The notes: generated by a model from the sequence alone, not told the origin. Numbered from the stretch's first letter, positions 9,003-18,151 are shown. The stretch: DNA of 64,000 nt from RH-AL1 sp964235705 (GCA_964235705.1 CAXSDP010000012.1:1-64000), one strand, 5' to 3'. Program-made: numbers and translations.

Positions 9003-9347
9003 CTATCGACTTTTGCGCGCCGCGACCTCCAGCGCCTCCATGTGGGTGCGCGCCGCGTCCGCCGCCGCGCGCTCGATCGCCCTGTAACGCGACACGAGCG
9101 TGAGGCCGAGCGGTGTCAGCGTGGCGCCGCCGCCGCCCTTGCCGCCGACCTGCCGCTCCGTGATGGCCTCCCCGAAGATCCCGCTCGTTTCCTCCACGAG
9201 CTCCCAGGCCCGGCGGTAGGACATGCCCAGCGCGCGACCGGCGGCGGAAATCGAGCCGAGCGCCGCGATCTGCTCGAGGAGGTCGATCTTCCCGTGCCCG
9301 ATCCGGGCGCCGGTGCCTAAATCGATCCGCACTTTGAGCGACGACAT
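9003..9347 (-). CDS. modE: ModE-family molybdate-responsive regulator, DNA-binding domain only
   Basis: This 114-aa protein consists of the winged helix-turn-helix domain of ModE, with the typical IDLLEQIAALGSISAAGRAL and MSYRRAWELVEE elements. Full-length ModE is about 260 aa with C-terminal molybdate-binding TOBE/Mop domains. These are absent, as in many short LysR-like ModE proteins. It is divergent from the molybdate-type binding protein gene, so it probably controls the transporter. ATG 9347 gives the normal family N-terminus (MSSLKVRIDLGTGARIG); longer in-frame extensions look non-coding. Confidence 0.88.
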   Translation of the reverse strand: MSSLKVRIDLGTGARIGHGKIDLLEQIAALGSISAAGRALGMSYRRAWELVEETSGIFGEAITERQVGGKGGGGATLTPLGLTLVSRYRAIERAAADAARTHMEALEVAARKSR

Positions 9348-9488
9348 CGTCCGAAACTCCGGTTGCGTGATGAGGCAACGATCATAACCCACGAAAGGGA
9401 CCGGACCTACGCAAGTGGGCGCGCGGACGACCGCCGATGCCCGGCTCGTCCGGCGTCCGTCGCTTGAACCGGCGAGGCCACGTTGCCG

Positions 9489-9512
9489 CGTTATGGTGTT
9501 TCGACTATAACT
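9489..9512 (+). promoter_or_regulatory. Candidate ModE operator upstream of the transport genes
   Basis: CGTTAT, 12 nt, then ATAACT forms an imperfect inverted repeat. It resembles ModE sites, which are built on CGTTAT half-sites and TATAACG-like partners. It lies 30 nt before the start of the binding-protein gene, in the modE-wtpA divergent region, where a repressor site would be expected. The call rests on a by-eye match and position. Confidence 0.4.
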
Positions 9513-9541
9513 ATCGCGAAGACCACCACCGGGATGCCTCG

Positions 9542-10426
9542 ATGCTTCGGACGACCTCGCCGCTGTTGACGGCATCCCTCCTGGCGTCCGGCATGTTGAT
9601 GGGCGGCACGGCCGTCCTGGCAGCCGGCACGGCGGTGGCGGCCGACGTCAGCGTGCTCTACGCCGGCTCGCTCGTGAACCTGATGGAGCACGGCGTCGGC
9701 GCCGCCTTCGACGAGGCGAGCGGCGAAACGTTCCACGGTTTCGCGGGAGGATCGAACGGGCTCGCCAACCAGATCAAGGGGAAGCTGCGGCGCGGCGACG
9801 TCTTCCTCAGCGCGACCCCCAACGTCAACGACACCCTAATGGGGAGCGCCAACGGCGATTGGGTCAAGTGGTACGTCGGCTTCGCCCAGTCCCCCATCGT
9901 CATCGGCTACAACCCCAAGGGCAGGTTCGCGGCCGACTTCAAGGCCAAGCCCTGGTACGAGGTGCTGCGGGAGCCCGGCATCCGCATCGGCCGCACCGAT
10001 CCCAAGCTCGACCCGAAAGGCGCGCTGACGGTGAGGCTGATGGACCACGCAGAGGAGGTCTACCATCAGCCGGGGCTGGCGAAGGCGGTGCTCGGGGCGC
10101 CCGGCAACCCGGACCAGGTGCAGCTGGAGGAAAGCCTCGTCGGGCGGCTGCAATCGGGTGAACTCGACGCAGGCTTCTTCTACTCGACGGAAACCACGGA
10201 CCTGCGCATCCCGGCGGTCCCGCTACCGCCGGCGGTCGCGCTCTCCGCGCATTACACCGTGACGGTGCTGCGCGATGCGGCGAACCCCGCCGGCGCGGCC
10301 AAGTTCGTGAACTTCCTCCTGAGCCGACGGGGGGAGGACGTCATGCGGGCGCACGGGCTCGAGACGGTCAAGCCGGCCGTCGGCGGGGACGCGGCGGCGG
10401 TGCCGGGAGCGATCCACCTGAAGTGA
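9542..10426 (+). CDS. wtpA: Molybdate/tungstate ABC transporter substrate-binding protein, WtpA-type
   Basis: This 294-aa periplasmic binding protein has a signal peptide ending near AVAADVSV. The mature start, VLYAGSLVNLMEHGVGAAF, and the later RTDPKLDPKGALT block are signatures of the WtpA/ModA-like oxyanion binders rather than classical E. coli ModA. It delivers molybdate or tungstate to the permease encoded next. The stop overlaps the GTG start of the fused permease-ATPase (GTGA). WtpA was first described in archaea and is less common in Proteobacteria. The choice between wtpA and modA as a name is an inference from motifs. Confidence 0.82.
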   Translation: MLRTTSPLLTASLLASGMLMGGTAVLAAGTAVAADVSVLYAGSLVNLMEHGVGAAFDEASGETFHGFAGGSNGLANQIKGKLRRGDVFLSATPNVNDTLMGSANGDWVKWYVGFAQSPIVIGYNPKGRFAADFKAKPWYEVLREPGIRIGRTDPKLDPKGALTVRLMDHAEEVYHQPGLAKAVLGAPGNPDQVQLEESLVGRLQSGELDAGFFYSTETTDLRIPAVPLPPAVALSAHYTVTVLRDAANPAGAAKFVNFLLSRRGEDVMRAHGLETVKPAVGGDAAAVPGAIHLK

Positions 10427-12312
10427 GGGCGCGGGCGGACGACGCCATTCCGGCGCCCACATCCCGCGCCGCGCCGGGCCGACCCCGCTTGCCCATCGCC
10501 TTGCCGCTGCTGGGCGGGTTGCTGGCCTTCTACCTCCTCGCGCCGTTCGTCGCCGGCCTGGGCGAGTTCGGCCTCGCGGACTGGCGCGGCATGGACGGCT
10601 ACGGCCTGGCGCGGGCCAGCCTCACATCGGTCACCAGCGCCAGCCTCGCCACGCTGATGGTGGCGCTCGGCGGCATCCCGCTCGGCTACCTGCTGGCCAG
10701 GGTGCGCGGCCGCGCCATGGGCCTGCTCGGCTTCCTCGTCCAGCTGCCGCTGGCCCTGCCGCCGCTCGCCAGCGGCGTCCTGCTGCTGTTCCTGTTCGGC
10801 TACGCGAGCCCGCTCGGCCGACTGTCGGATGGCCGGCTGACCGATTCCTTCACCGGCATCGTGCTCGCGGAAGCGTTCGTCGCCGCCCCTTTCCTCATCA
10901 TCGCCGCGCGCTCCGCCTTCGTCGGCGTCGACCCCGTGCTGGAAGACGTCGCGGCGACACTCGGCCACCGGCCGGGTGCGGTGTTTTGCCGCGTCAGCCT
11001 GCCGCTGGCGTGGCGGGTGATCTGGGCCGGCGTGCTGCTCACGTGGCTGCGCGCCTTCGGCGAGTTCGGCGCCACCGTGATGCTCGCCTACCATCCCACC
11101 TCGCTGCCGATCTACACCTACGTCGCCTTCGAGGGGCAGGGCCTGCCGGCCATGCTGCCGATCCTGGTGCCGACGCTGGCGGCCGCGGTGCTCGTCATGG
11201 CGGCGAGCCAGGTCGGTCTCGGCGGGCGACGCGCGCGACATCGCCGAGGGATGGCGACCGCCGCCGATCCGCCGGCCAGCGCCGAGCCGTCGGCGGTCCC
11301 GTCCGGCGCGGCGCGGGGACGGCCGCTCGCGCTGGCCTACCATCGGCGGCTCCCCGGCTTCACGCTCGATGTCGCCTGGCGGACGGACGCGCGCCGCTTG
11401 GCGATCCTCGGCGCGTCCGGGTCCGGCAAGTCGGCGACGCTGCGCCTCCTCGCCGGCCTGGACCGGGCGGACGCGGCCTCGCTCCATTTCGACGGCGCCG
11501 ACCTGACCGCCCTGCCCGCCTACGCGCGCGGCATCGCCTACGTCCCGCAATCCTACGCGCTCCCCCCGCACCTCAGCGTCGCGGAGCAGGTCCGCTTCGC
11601 CGTCGGCTGCGACGCGGGGCGGGCGCGGCACTGGATCGAGCGGCTCGGCCTCGCCGGGCTGGAGGATCGACGTCCGGCCGAGCTGTCGCTGGGCCAGCAG
11701 CAGCGCGTCGCCCTGGCGCGGGCCTTGGCGCGCCCGTCCCGCCTGCTGCTGCTGGACGAGCCGTTCTCCGCGCTCGACGCGCCCCTGCGGGGACGGCTGC
11801 GCGCCGAGATGCAGGCGCTGCAGGGGGAGGTCGAGGCGACCACCATCCTCGTCACGCACGATCCGGCGGAGGCGATGCTGCTCGCCGACGAGATCGCGCT
11901 GCTCGACGCCGGCCGCGTGCTCCGGTGCGGCCCGGTCGAGGACGTTTACCGGCGGCCCGGCGGCGAGGTAGCGGCGCGCCTGCTGGGCGCGGAAAGCATC
12001 GCGGCCGGCGTCGCGGTCGGCCCGGACCGGATCGCGTGCGGCGACGTGCGCCTCGCCGTCGCCGGGCCGCCCCTCGCCGCCGGTCCGGTGGGATGGTCGG
12101 TCCGCGCCGAGGGGATCTCCCTTCGCGCCGACGGCGGGCTGGAGGCCACCCTGCTGCGCGCCGACGAGCCCCGGGGCGGGCGACGCCGGCTCACGCTGCG
12201 GCTCGGCGACGCGCTCCTCCACGCGACGGTCGACCCGGGGTGCGAGGCCCGGCCCGGCCCGTGCCGGGTGGCGATCGACCCCGCCACCATGCAAGTGTGG
12301 CCCCGTCCCTGA
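10423..12312 (+). CDS. modBC: Fused molybdate/tungstate ABC transporter, permease plus ATPase
   Basis: A 629-aa single protein with two parts. Residues about 20-265 are a ModB/WtpB-type permease with about six membrane spans and the EAA loop (VAATLGHRPGAVF, then LRAFGEFGATVML). After a Pro/Ala linker, residues about 300-520 form an ABC ATPase: Walker A GASGSGKS, signature LSLGQQQR, Walker B LLLLDEP and switch His VTHD. The last 100 residues resemble a TOBE anion-sensing domain. Usually these are two genes; here one gene encodes both halves. The GTG start overlaps the wtpA stop by 4 nt. Confidence 0.9.
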   Translation: MRARADDAIPAPTSRAAPGRPRLPIALPLLGGLLAFYLLAPFVAGLGEFGLADWRGMDGYGLARASLTSVTSASLATLMVALGGIPLGYLLARVRGRAMGLLGFLVQLPLALPPLASGVLLLFLFGYASPLGRLSDGRLTDSFTGIVLAEAFVAAPFLIIAARSAFVGVDPVLEDVAATLGHRPGAVFCRVSLPLAWRVIWAGVLLTWLRAFGEFGATVMLAYHPTSLPIYTYVAFEGQGLPAMLPILVPTLAAAVLVMAASQVGLGGRRARHRRGMATAADPPASAEPSAVPSGAARGRPLALAYHRRLPGFTLDVAWRTDARRLAILGASGSGKSATLRLLAGLDRADAASLHFDGADLTALPAYARGIAYVPQSYALPPHLSVAEQVRFAVGCDAGRARHWIERLGLAGLEDRRPAELSLGQQQRVALARALARPSRLLLLDEPFSALDAPLRGRLRAEMQALQGEVEATTILVTHDPAEAMLLADEIALLDAGRVLRCGPVEDVYRRPGGEVAARLLGAESIAAGVAVGPDRIACGDVRLAVAGPPLAAGPVGWSVRAEGISLRADGGLEATLLRADEPRGGRRRLTLRLGDALLHATVDPGCEARPGPCRVAIDPATMQVWPRP

Positions 12313-12341
12313 AGACGGTCGATCCCCGGAGGAAGTCGCCC

Positions 12342-13151
12342 ATGTGTCCGCCCGCGATGGACCCGCCGATCCCATCGCCCGCGCGGCTCCTCGTCGCCAC
12401 GCCCTGTTTCGGCGGCCTCGTCCACCATGGCTACATGCTCTCGATCTGCGCGCTGATGGACCGTGCGGCGAGCGAGGGCTTCGCCGTCGACCTCGCGCTG
12501 ATGGCCGGCGACGCGCTGATCACGCGCTCGCGCAGCGTCCTCGTCGCCCGCTTGCTCGACCACGCGCGAGCGACCCACTTGTTGTTCGTCGACGCTGACA
12601 TCGCCTTCGAGCCGAGCCAAGTGATCCGCATGCTGCGCTTCGATCGCGACTTCGTGGCGGGCCTGTATCCGGTCAAGTCGATCGACTGGGCGGCGGTGCC
12701 GCGCCGGGTCGTCGGTGGCGAAACGCTGCCCTCCGCCGGCCTCACCTACGTGGGGACGCCGCTGGAGGGCGCGAATGCCCGCGTGGTCGACGGCTTCGCC
12801 GCCGCGCGTTACGCCGGGACCGGGTTGCAACTCATCAAGCGGGCGGTCCTGGAGCGCATGGTCGCCGCCCATCCCGAGCTGCGCTTCCGCTCCGTGCACA
12901 CGCTGGCTGGCGCCTTGCCGCCGAGCGACAACCTTTGCGCCCTGTTCGACCCCGAGATCGACCCGGAAACCGGCGCCTACCTCAGCGAGGACTACGCCTT
13001 CTGCCGCCGCTGGCGCGCGCTCGGCGGCGACATCTGGCTGGACCTGCGGAGCCGGATCACCCACGTCGGGACGGATCGGTTCGAGGGCGACGCGGCGACG
13101 CGCTTCGCGACCCTCCTCGCGGGATCGTCGACCCCGGCCGACGAACCTTGA
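12342..13151 (+). CDS. Glycosyltransferase-like protein (GT-A fold)
   Basis: A 269-aa cytosolic protein. An N-terminal nucleotide-sugar-type fold carries a VDADI motif (Asp-x-Asp, about residues 86-90), as in GT-A transferases. The C-terminal LSEDYAFCRRWRALGGDIWLD block resembles the acceptor/base region of GT2-type enzymes. Substrate is unknown. ATG 12342 is preceded by GGAGGAAG at good spacing; ATG 12357 is an alternative. It starts 30 nt after the transporter but has no functional link to it that I can see. Confidence 0.72.
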   Translation: MCPPAMDPPIPSPARLLVATPCFGGLVHHGYMLSICALMDRAASEGFAVDLALMAGDALITRSRSVLVARLLDHARATHLLFVDADIAFEPSQVIRMLRFDRDFVAGLYPVKSIDWAAVPRRVVGGETLPSAGLTYVGTPLEGANARVVDGFAAARYAGTGLQLIKRAVLERMVAAHPELRFRSVHTLAGALPPSDNLCALFDPEIDPETGAYLSEDYAFCRRWRALGGDIWLDLRSRITHVGTDRFEGDAATRFATLLAGSSTPADEP

Positions 13152-13193
13152 CACGGGCTCGCCGTCATCCTCGGCGCGACGGGAAGGACAGCC

Positions 13194-13379
13194 ATGGCCG
13201 GTCCCCTCGAAGGCGGCAGCCATCGCCCCTCGCACGACCTCGAGGAGGTCAGCGAGGGCGCGTCGTTCCATAGCAAGCGGGGCCTCGCCTACCGCTCCCC
13301 AACGAGCAGGAGAGCGTGGCCCTGCCGGCGGCGTTCGATAGCGGGGTGGATTGGAGTAAGGCCGGGGGTCGCGTTGCCC
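13194..13379 (+). pseudogene. Small unrecognised ORF, apparently frameshifted
   Basis: ATG 13194 has a strong ribosome site (GGAAGGA) and begins MAGPLEGGSHRPSHDLEEVS. The frame reads sensibly up to SKRGLAYRSP near 13300, then turns Arg-rich. Adding one C to the CCCC run there would continue as NEQESVALPAAFDSGVDWS, which reads like real protein. So the gene is either broken or carries a sequencing error in the C run. No family was recognised. The true 3' end is unclear because the continued frame would run into the antisense of the transglycosylase gene. Confidence 0.4.
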
Positions 13380-14303
13380 CTACTGATCGCTCGGCGGATC
13401 GACGTCGTAATCGGCGTCGCCGCCCTGCCGGCCGCCGGTTCCGCGCGGGCTGCGCGCGGCGCGCGGCGCGTCATCGCCGCCACCCCGGTAGCCTTCCTCC
13501 GAGCCGCCCGCGAGGCGCGTGGCGAAGTAGGCGATCGTGCGGGAATAAACCGACGACTTGTTCCACTCCTGGATGGCGGCGAAGTTGGGCTGACCGGGCG
13601 CCCAGCCGGCGCCCCGCTGCCAACCGTGCTGCTGGAGGAAGTGGGCGGTCGAGGCCAGCACGTCGGGGGGGCTGTGGTTGAGGTCGGGCGTGCCGCCACC
13701 GCCGTAGCTGACGGCGGATTTGATGTAGGTCGAGGGCATGAACTGGGTTTGCCCGATCTCGCCGGCCCAGGCCCCGCGCGAGGCGGGCGAGGCGGCGCCG
13801 CGCTGCACCATCCGCAGCGCGTCGAACAGCTCCGCCTTGAACATGTCCGAGCGCCGGCAGTCGTAGGCCAGCGTCGCGATCGAGCGGATCGTGGGGAAGG
13901 TGCCGCTCACCGCGCCGAAGTCCGTTTCCAGGCCCCAGATCGCCAGCAGCACGGGGGCGGACACGCCGTAGCGCTGCTCGATGGAGGCGAACACCGGGGC
14001 GTAGCGCTTCTCCAGCGCCTTGGCGCGGCCGAGGCGCGGGGGCACCATGCGCTGCGAGAACTGCTCGAAGCTTTGGCGGAAGACACCCTGGCCGTGGTCG
14101 TGGCGCACCACGTTCTGGTCGAAGCTGACGCCGGACAATCCTTCGTCGACGGCGCTGGCGGAGATGCCCTGGGCGATCGCCTCCTGCCGGATCTTGGACA
14201 ACCAGGCCGGGAAGCCGGCCGGATCGCGGCAGCTCGCGGCGAAGCCCGGCCCCGCCATCGTCAAGCCGAACAGCATCGCCGCCGTCCGCATCACCGCACG
14301 CAT
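13380..14303 (-). CDS. Lytic murein transglycosylase, MltB/SLT_2 type
   Basis: A 307-aa exported protein with a signal peptide (MRAVMRTAAMLFGLTMAGPG). It carries the MltB-like catalytic domain, with the glutamate in AIWGLETDFG, the ALRMVQRG segment and the EIGQTQFMPSTYI motif of SLT_2 enzymes. It cleaves the glycan strand of peptidoglycan, forming 1,6-anhydromuramyl ends. The C-terminus is a disordered Gly/Arg-rich tail (about 35 residues). ATG 14303 has TTGGAG upstream and gives the signal peptide; ATG 14324 is an alternative. Confidence 0.88.
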   Translation of the reverse strand: MRAVMRTAAMLFGLTMAGPGFAASCRDPAGFPAWLSKIRQEAIAQGISASAVDEGLSGVSFDQNVVRHDHGQGVFRQSFEQFSQRMVPPRLGRAKALEKRYAPVFASIEQRYGVSAPVLLAIWGLETDFGAVSGTFPTIRSIATLAYDCRRSDMFKAELFDALRMVQRGAASPASRGAWAGEIGQTQFMPSTYIKSAVSYGGGGTPDLNHSPPDVLASTAHFLQQHGWQRGAGWAPGQPNFAAIQEWNKSSVYSRTIAYFATRLAGGSEEGYRGGGDDAPRAARSPRGTGGRQGGDADYDVDPPSDQ

Positions 14304-14500
14304 GGAGTCACTCCAAAGGATCATTCGCCAAGGTCGCCCGCGCGGGAGGCGCGCGGACCGGCGCGGCGACGCTAAGCAGGCTTGTGCGGCGCTGGCAAGG
14401 CGGGTGCCGAAGGCTGGTCGAGCGAGGAGGGGGGTGCGCCGACGGCACCCGTTGAACTCGCGCGTCAGGCCCGCCATTGTCCACGCAACGGAGATCCATC

Positions 14501-14923
14501 ATGAGAAGCGGTACCCTCATCATCGCGGCGGTGCTCGCCTTCGGCGCGGTAGGCGAAGCCCAGGCGCGGGCGCAGCACGGCGGCGACGGTGGCGTTCCAA
14601 ACCTCGACGTGAAGACGTCGTGCAGCGACGCCCAGAAGTTCAGCACCGACGACGGCAAGTCGGCCTACAAGGGCTGCATGCAGGACGAGAGCAACGCCAA
14701 GGCCGAGTTGGCCAAACGTTGGGGCACGTTCCGGACCAAGGACCGGCAGGATTGCGTGCAACAGGGGATCACGCCCAGCCCGAGCTACGTCGAGGTGCTG
14801 ACCTGCCTGGAGATGAACACGGACGCGATCAAGAACGCGCCGCGCGTCGACGGCAAGCCCGTGCCGCAGATCGGCGGGCCGGTCGCGCCGGGCCTGGGCA
14901 GCGGCCCGGCCCCGAAGACCTGA
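14501..14923 (+). CDS. Small secreted protein of unknown function
   Basis: A 140-aa protein with an N-terminal signal peptide cleaving near AQARAQ. The mature part has four cysteines, in SCSDAQKF, YKGCMQDE, QDCVQQG and LTCLEMN, which may form two disulphides in the periplasm. The central part resembles short rhizobial proteins annotated only as hypothetical. ATG 14501 is preceded by GGAGAT. It lies between two lytic transglycosylase genes that both read on the opposite strand. Confidence 0.7.
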   Translation: MRSGTLIIAAVLAFGAVGEAQARAQHGGDGGVPNLDVKTSCSDAQKFSTDDGKSAYKGCMQDESNAKAELAKRWGTFRTKDRQDCVQQGITPSPSYVEVLTCLEMNTDAIKNAPRVDGKPVPQIGGPVAPGLGSGPAPKT

Positions 14924-14967
14924 ACCAGCCTACCTTGCCATCGTCGGTCCCCGGCGCCTGGTGAGGC

Positions 14968-16173
14968 TCAGGGTCGGCGAAGGCTCGCGACCAGGGCCGG
15001 CGTGGCGAACCCATCCGCCGGCGGAAGGCCGGCTCGCTCCTGGTAAGCGTGGACGGCGTCGCGCGCCTTCGGGCCGAACTTGCCGTCGCGTGCCCCGTCG
15101 TACAGGCCGAGCGCGGCGAGCCTGTCCTGGATGAAGACCCGATCCGCCCGCGACAGCGAAACCGGTCGCGCCGGCCAGGGCGTCGCCATCGGCGCCGCGC
15201 CCCCGATGCGGCGGGCCAACGCGCCGAGCGACAGGGCGTAGGCGTCCGAATTGTTGTACTGCTTGATCACGAAGTAGTTCGGGAACAACAGGAAGGCCGG
15301 TCCCGGCGCCCCGGCCGGGAAGAACAGCGCCGCCGTACCCTCCCCCGCCGGCGGCCGACCGTCGGCGCGCCGCAACCCAAGTTCGGCCCAACGCGCGGCG
15401 TCGGCGTGGAGCGTCGGGAACGTGAAGCCTTCGGGTACGACGACGTCCTCGACCCAGGGCTGGCCGGACGCCCAACCTTCCATCCGCAGGAAGTTGGCGA
15501 TGGAGGCGAGGGTGTCGGCGGGGTTGGTCCAGATGTTGGGCGCCCCCTCGCCCCCCGCGCTGACGGCGTACTTGAGGTAGGCGGACGGCAGGAACTGCGG
15601 ATCGCCCATCGCGCCCGCCCAGGAGCCGACGAGGCGCTGACGCGGGACGGTGCCGCGCTGAAGGATCACCAGGGTCGCGAGGACCTCGTCGCGGAACACC
15701 GGCCGCTCGGCGCGCGTGTAGGCCAGCGTCGCCAAGGTGCGGAGGACGTCGCGCGCGCCGCGCACGCGTCCGTAGTCGGTCTCCATGGCCCAGGCGGCCA
15801 GCGCGACCTCGCCTGGAACGCCGGAGCGGCCGGCGACGCCGTCGAGCGCGGACGCGTACCGCGTCATGAGCGCCCGCCCTCGCGCGATGCGACCGGGCGA
15901 GACGGCCTCCTGGACGTAGCTTTGCAAGGGCTTCTCGAACTCGGGCTGACGGTCCGACGCCTTCGGGACGCCGCCGTCAGGAACGAGCCCGGCGAGCGCC
16001 CGGTCGAATATGTCGCGCCCCACGCCCTTCGCTCGCGCGTCGGGCCAGAGGGATTGAAGGAAAGCATCGAAGCCCGCGGTCCCCGAAGCGGGGGAGGCGA
16101 AGGCGACGGTATCAAGGGGGGCGCTCAAGGCGGCGGACGTCACCGCGAGGAAAACGCGCCTATCGAGGGCCAT
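14968..16173 (-). CDS. Lytic murein transglycosylase with C-terminal peptidoglycan-binding domain
   Basis: This 401-aa exported protein has a signal region (ALDRRVFLAVTSAALSAP). Its SLT_2/MltB catalytic domain contains the catalytic glutamate in AAWAMETDYGRVRG and the GAMGDPQFLPSAYLKYA motif. A PG_binding_1 domain sits at the C-terminus (FIQDRLAALGLYDGARDGKF and KARDAVHAYQERAGLPPADG). It is a paralogue of the 307-aa enzyme encoded nearby, which lacks the binding domain. ATG 16173 is chosen because it starts just before the signal sequence. Confidence 0.88.
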   Translation of the reverse strand: MALDRRVFLAVTSAALSAPLDTVAFASPASGTAGFDAFLQSLWPDARAKGVGRDIFDRALAGLVPDGGVPKASDRQPEFEKPLQSYVQEAVSPGRIARGRALMTRYASALDGVAGRSGVPGEVALAAWAMETDYGRVRGARDVLRTLATLAYTRAERPVFRDEVLATLVILQRGTVPRQRLVGSWAGAMGDPQFLPSAYLKYAVSAGGEGAPNIWTNPADTLASIANFLRMEGWASGQPWVEDVVVPEGFTFPTLHADAARWAELGLRRADGRPPAGEGTAALFFPAGAPGPAFLLFPNYFVIKQYNNSDAYALSLGALARRIGGAAPMATPWPARPVSLSRADRVFIQDRLAALGLYDGARDGKFGPKARDAVHAYQERAGLPPADGFATPALVASLRRP

Positions 16174-16444
16174 CAAACCCCGTTCCCCATCGACCGTCCG
16201 GTCGTCCAAGCGCTGCCGACCGGCGCCGTTTCCGCCCCTTGGTGAGAACAACACGTCGACATCCTCGTCCCTGGAACGATCCCGCTCACGCAAGGTTTTT
16301 CGCCATGACCGTAGCTTTTAGCAAATTGGTGCGGTAGCGCACCTTGCCTTCCAGGTCGGCAGCGGTAGATGTGATGGTGGAACACGATATAAGACCTTGA
16401 TTGATCACGCGTATCGCGGCCCAGGCCGTGTTTGGGAGAAGGTC

Positions 16445-17917
16445 TTGGCTGCGAGTAAGGCGATCGATTACCAAGCCATCTTCGACTGCATCCCAACCCC
16501 CGTCATGATCATGGACCGGGATCTGGCCATCCTCGACATGAACGCGGCCTACCTCCATGTCGTCGGGCGCGACCGCGACACGCTGGTTGGGCGCCACGTC
16601 TTCGATGCCTTCCCAGGTTCAGGGGAAGCCCGACGGACCTTGCGGGACTCGATCCAGCGGGTCGTACGAACCGGCGAAGCCGACGTCCTCCCGATCTTGC
16701 TCTACCCGGTAACCGTGGCCAACAAGACGGAGACGGAGGAACGGTTTTGGAGCGTGTCGCACATGCCCATCCGCGATCACGAGGGTAAGGTCGTGTCCAT
16801 CCTGCAAAACACGCAGGACGTGACGGGGATGCATCGACAAAGGATCGCATCGGGCAACGACGATACCAACACCCTTGGCAAGGACGTGCTGGATCGCGCC
16901 GAGCGGATCCAGGCGCTCAACGCGTCGCTGCTCGCGGAGAGCGCGCAGTTGCGCAACCTGTTCATGAGCGCGCCGAGCTTCATGTGCGTGCTACGGGGAG
17001 GCGATTACCGCTTCGAACTCGCCAACCTCGCCTTCGCCAACCTCGTCGGCGAGCGCGACCTCCTCGGCCGCCCGTTCCACCAGGCGATCCCCGAGGCCGT
17101 CGGGCAACTCTATTTCGAGCTCCTCGATAAGGTGTTCCAGAGCGGCGAGGCGTTCGTCGGCAAGCAGATGCGCGTCGAGTTCGCGCGACACGAGGGCCAG
17201 TCCCCCGACGAGGTCTTCATCAACTTCGTCTTCCAGCCGATCCTCGGCGACGACGGCCGCGTCATCGCGATCTTCGTCGACGGCAACGACGTCACCGACC
17301 ATGTCCGCGCGGAGCGATCGCAGGCGCTGCTGGTCCGAGAGCTCCACCATCGCGTCCGCAACACCCTGGCGACGGTGCAGGGCGTGATGAACTCGACCGC
17401 GCGGACCGCCGAAACGATCGAGGACTACCAGTGGGCGTTCAGCGGACGCATCTCGTCGCTGGCGCGCACGCACTCCCTGCTCACGGAGGAGATCCAGCAG
17501 TTCGTCTCCTTCCCCCACCTGCTGAAGCAGGAGGTGGGTGTCTACGCCGATGGCGTCACCGATCGGGTGGTGCTCGAAGGACCGGACGTCGAATTGCCGT
17601 CGCAACTCGCCGTCCCGCTCGGCATGACGATCCACGAGCTGACCACCAACGCCTTCAAGCACGGCGCGCTCAGCACGCCCAACGGTCGGGTGACCGTGCG
17701 GTGGACGGTGATGCCGGCCAAGGACAAGCGGGTGCTCACCTGCCATTGGATCGAGGCGGAAGGACCGAAGGTCGCCGAGCCCTCGAAGCAGGGATTCGGC
17801 TCGATGATTCTGACGCGGGTCCTGTCCCAGCAGATCGGCGCCAAGGTGCTGGCGAGCTACGCCCCGGGGGGGTTCGAGCTGACGGCCGAGATCCCCCTCG
17901 ACATGGAACGCTCGTGA
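16445..17917 (+). CDS. PAS-domain HWE-family sensor histidine kinase
   Basis: A soluble 490-aa kinase. Two PAS-type sensor domains lie at about residues 10-130 and 170-290. The HWE/HisKA_2 phosphoacceptor follows (LLVRELHHRVRNTLATVQG, about residue 310). The ATPase domain has the N-box MTIHELTTNAFKHGAL, the Trp-x-Glu motif in HWIEAEGP that names the family, and the GFGSMI glycine box. No response regulator is adjacent, so the output is unknown; HWE kinases often act in stress or light signalling in alphaproteobacteria. The start is a rare TTG at 16445, chosen for GGGAGAAGG just upstream; GTG 16430 and TTG 16397 are alternatives. Confidence 0.88.
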   Translation: MAASKAIDYQAIFDCIPTPVMIMDRDLAILDMNAAYLHVVGRDRDTLVGRHVFDAFPGSGEARRTLRDSIQRVVRTGEADVLPILLYPVTVANKTETEERFWSVSHMPIRDHEGKVVSILQNTQDVTGMHRQRIASGNDDTNTLGKDVLDRAERIQALNASLLAESAQLRNLFMSAPSFMCVLRGGDYRFELANLAFANLVGERDLLGRPFHQAIPEAVGQLYFELLDKVFQSGEAFVGKQMRVEFARHEGQSPDEVFINFVFQPILGDDGRVIAIFVDGNDVTDHVRAERSQALLVRELHHRVRNTLATVQGVMNSTARTAETIEDYQWAFSGRISSLARTHSLLTEEIQQFVSFPHLLKQEVGVYADGVTDRVVLEGPDVELPSQLAVPLGMTIHELTTNAFKHGALSTPNGRVTVRWTVMPAKDKRVLTCHWIEAEGPKVAEPSKQGFGSMILTRVLSQQIGAKVLASYAPGGFELTAEIPLDMERS

Positions 17918-18151
17918 GCATCGGCGGCGGCACGCTGGGTGCATGCCGGGCTGTCGCGACCGCGCGGCGGCCCGCTCCAGGGATCGCCGCGATCGTCAGG
18001 CGCGGGTCGGGACCCAATCGCCTCCCCGGCGGTTTCCCCATCTGAACGGTACAGGCAAAACTTAACGGTACGGACAAGACGCGGTTTCACGCTCGGTGCA
18101 GGTCATAACCTCTTCGCACGACCGGACCCGTCGCACGACAAGGAAGTCCTC

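Noticed and set aside
10252..12375. Minus-strand frame of 707 codons opposite the fused transporter
   Set aside because: Very long but antisense to ModBC with its full set of ABC motifs; its composition is shadow-like and it has no ribosome site.
16350..16444. EcfG promoter before the HWE kinase
   Set aside because: GGAAC is present near 16379, but no GTT follows at 16-17 nt.
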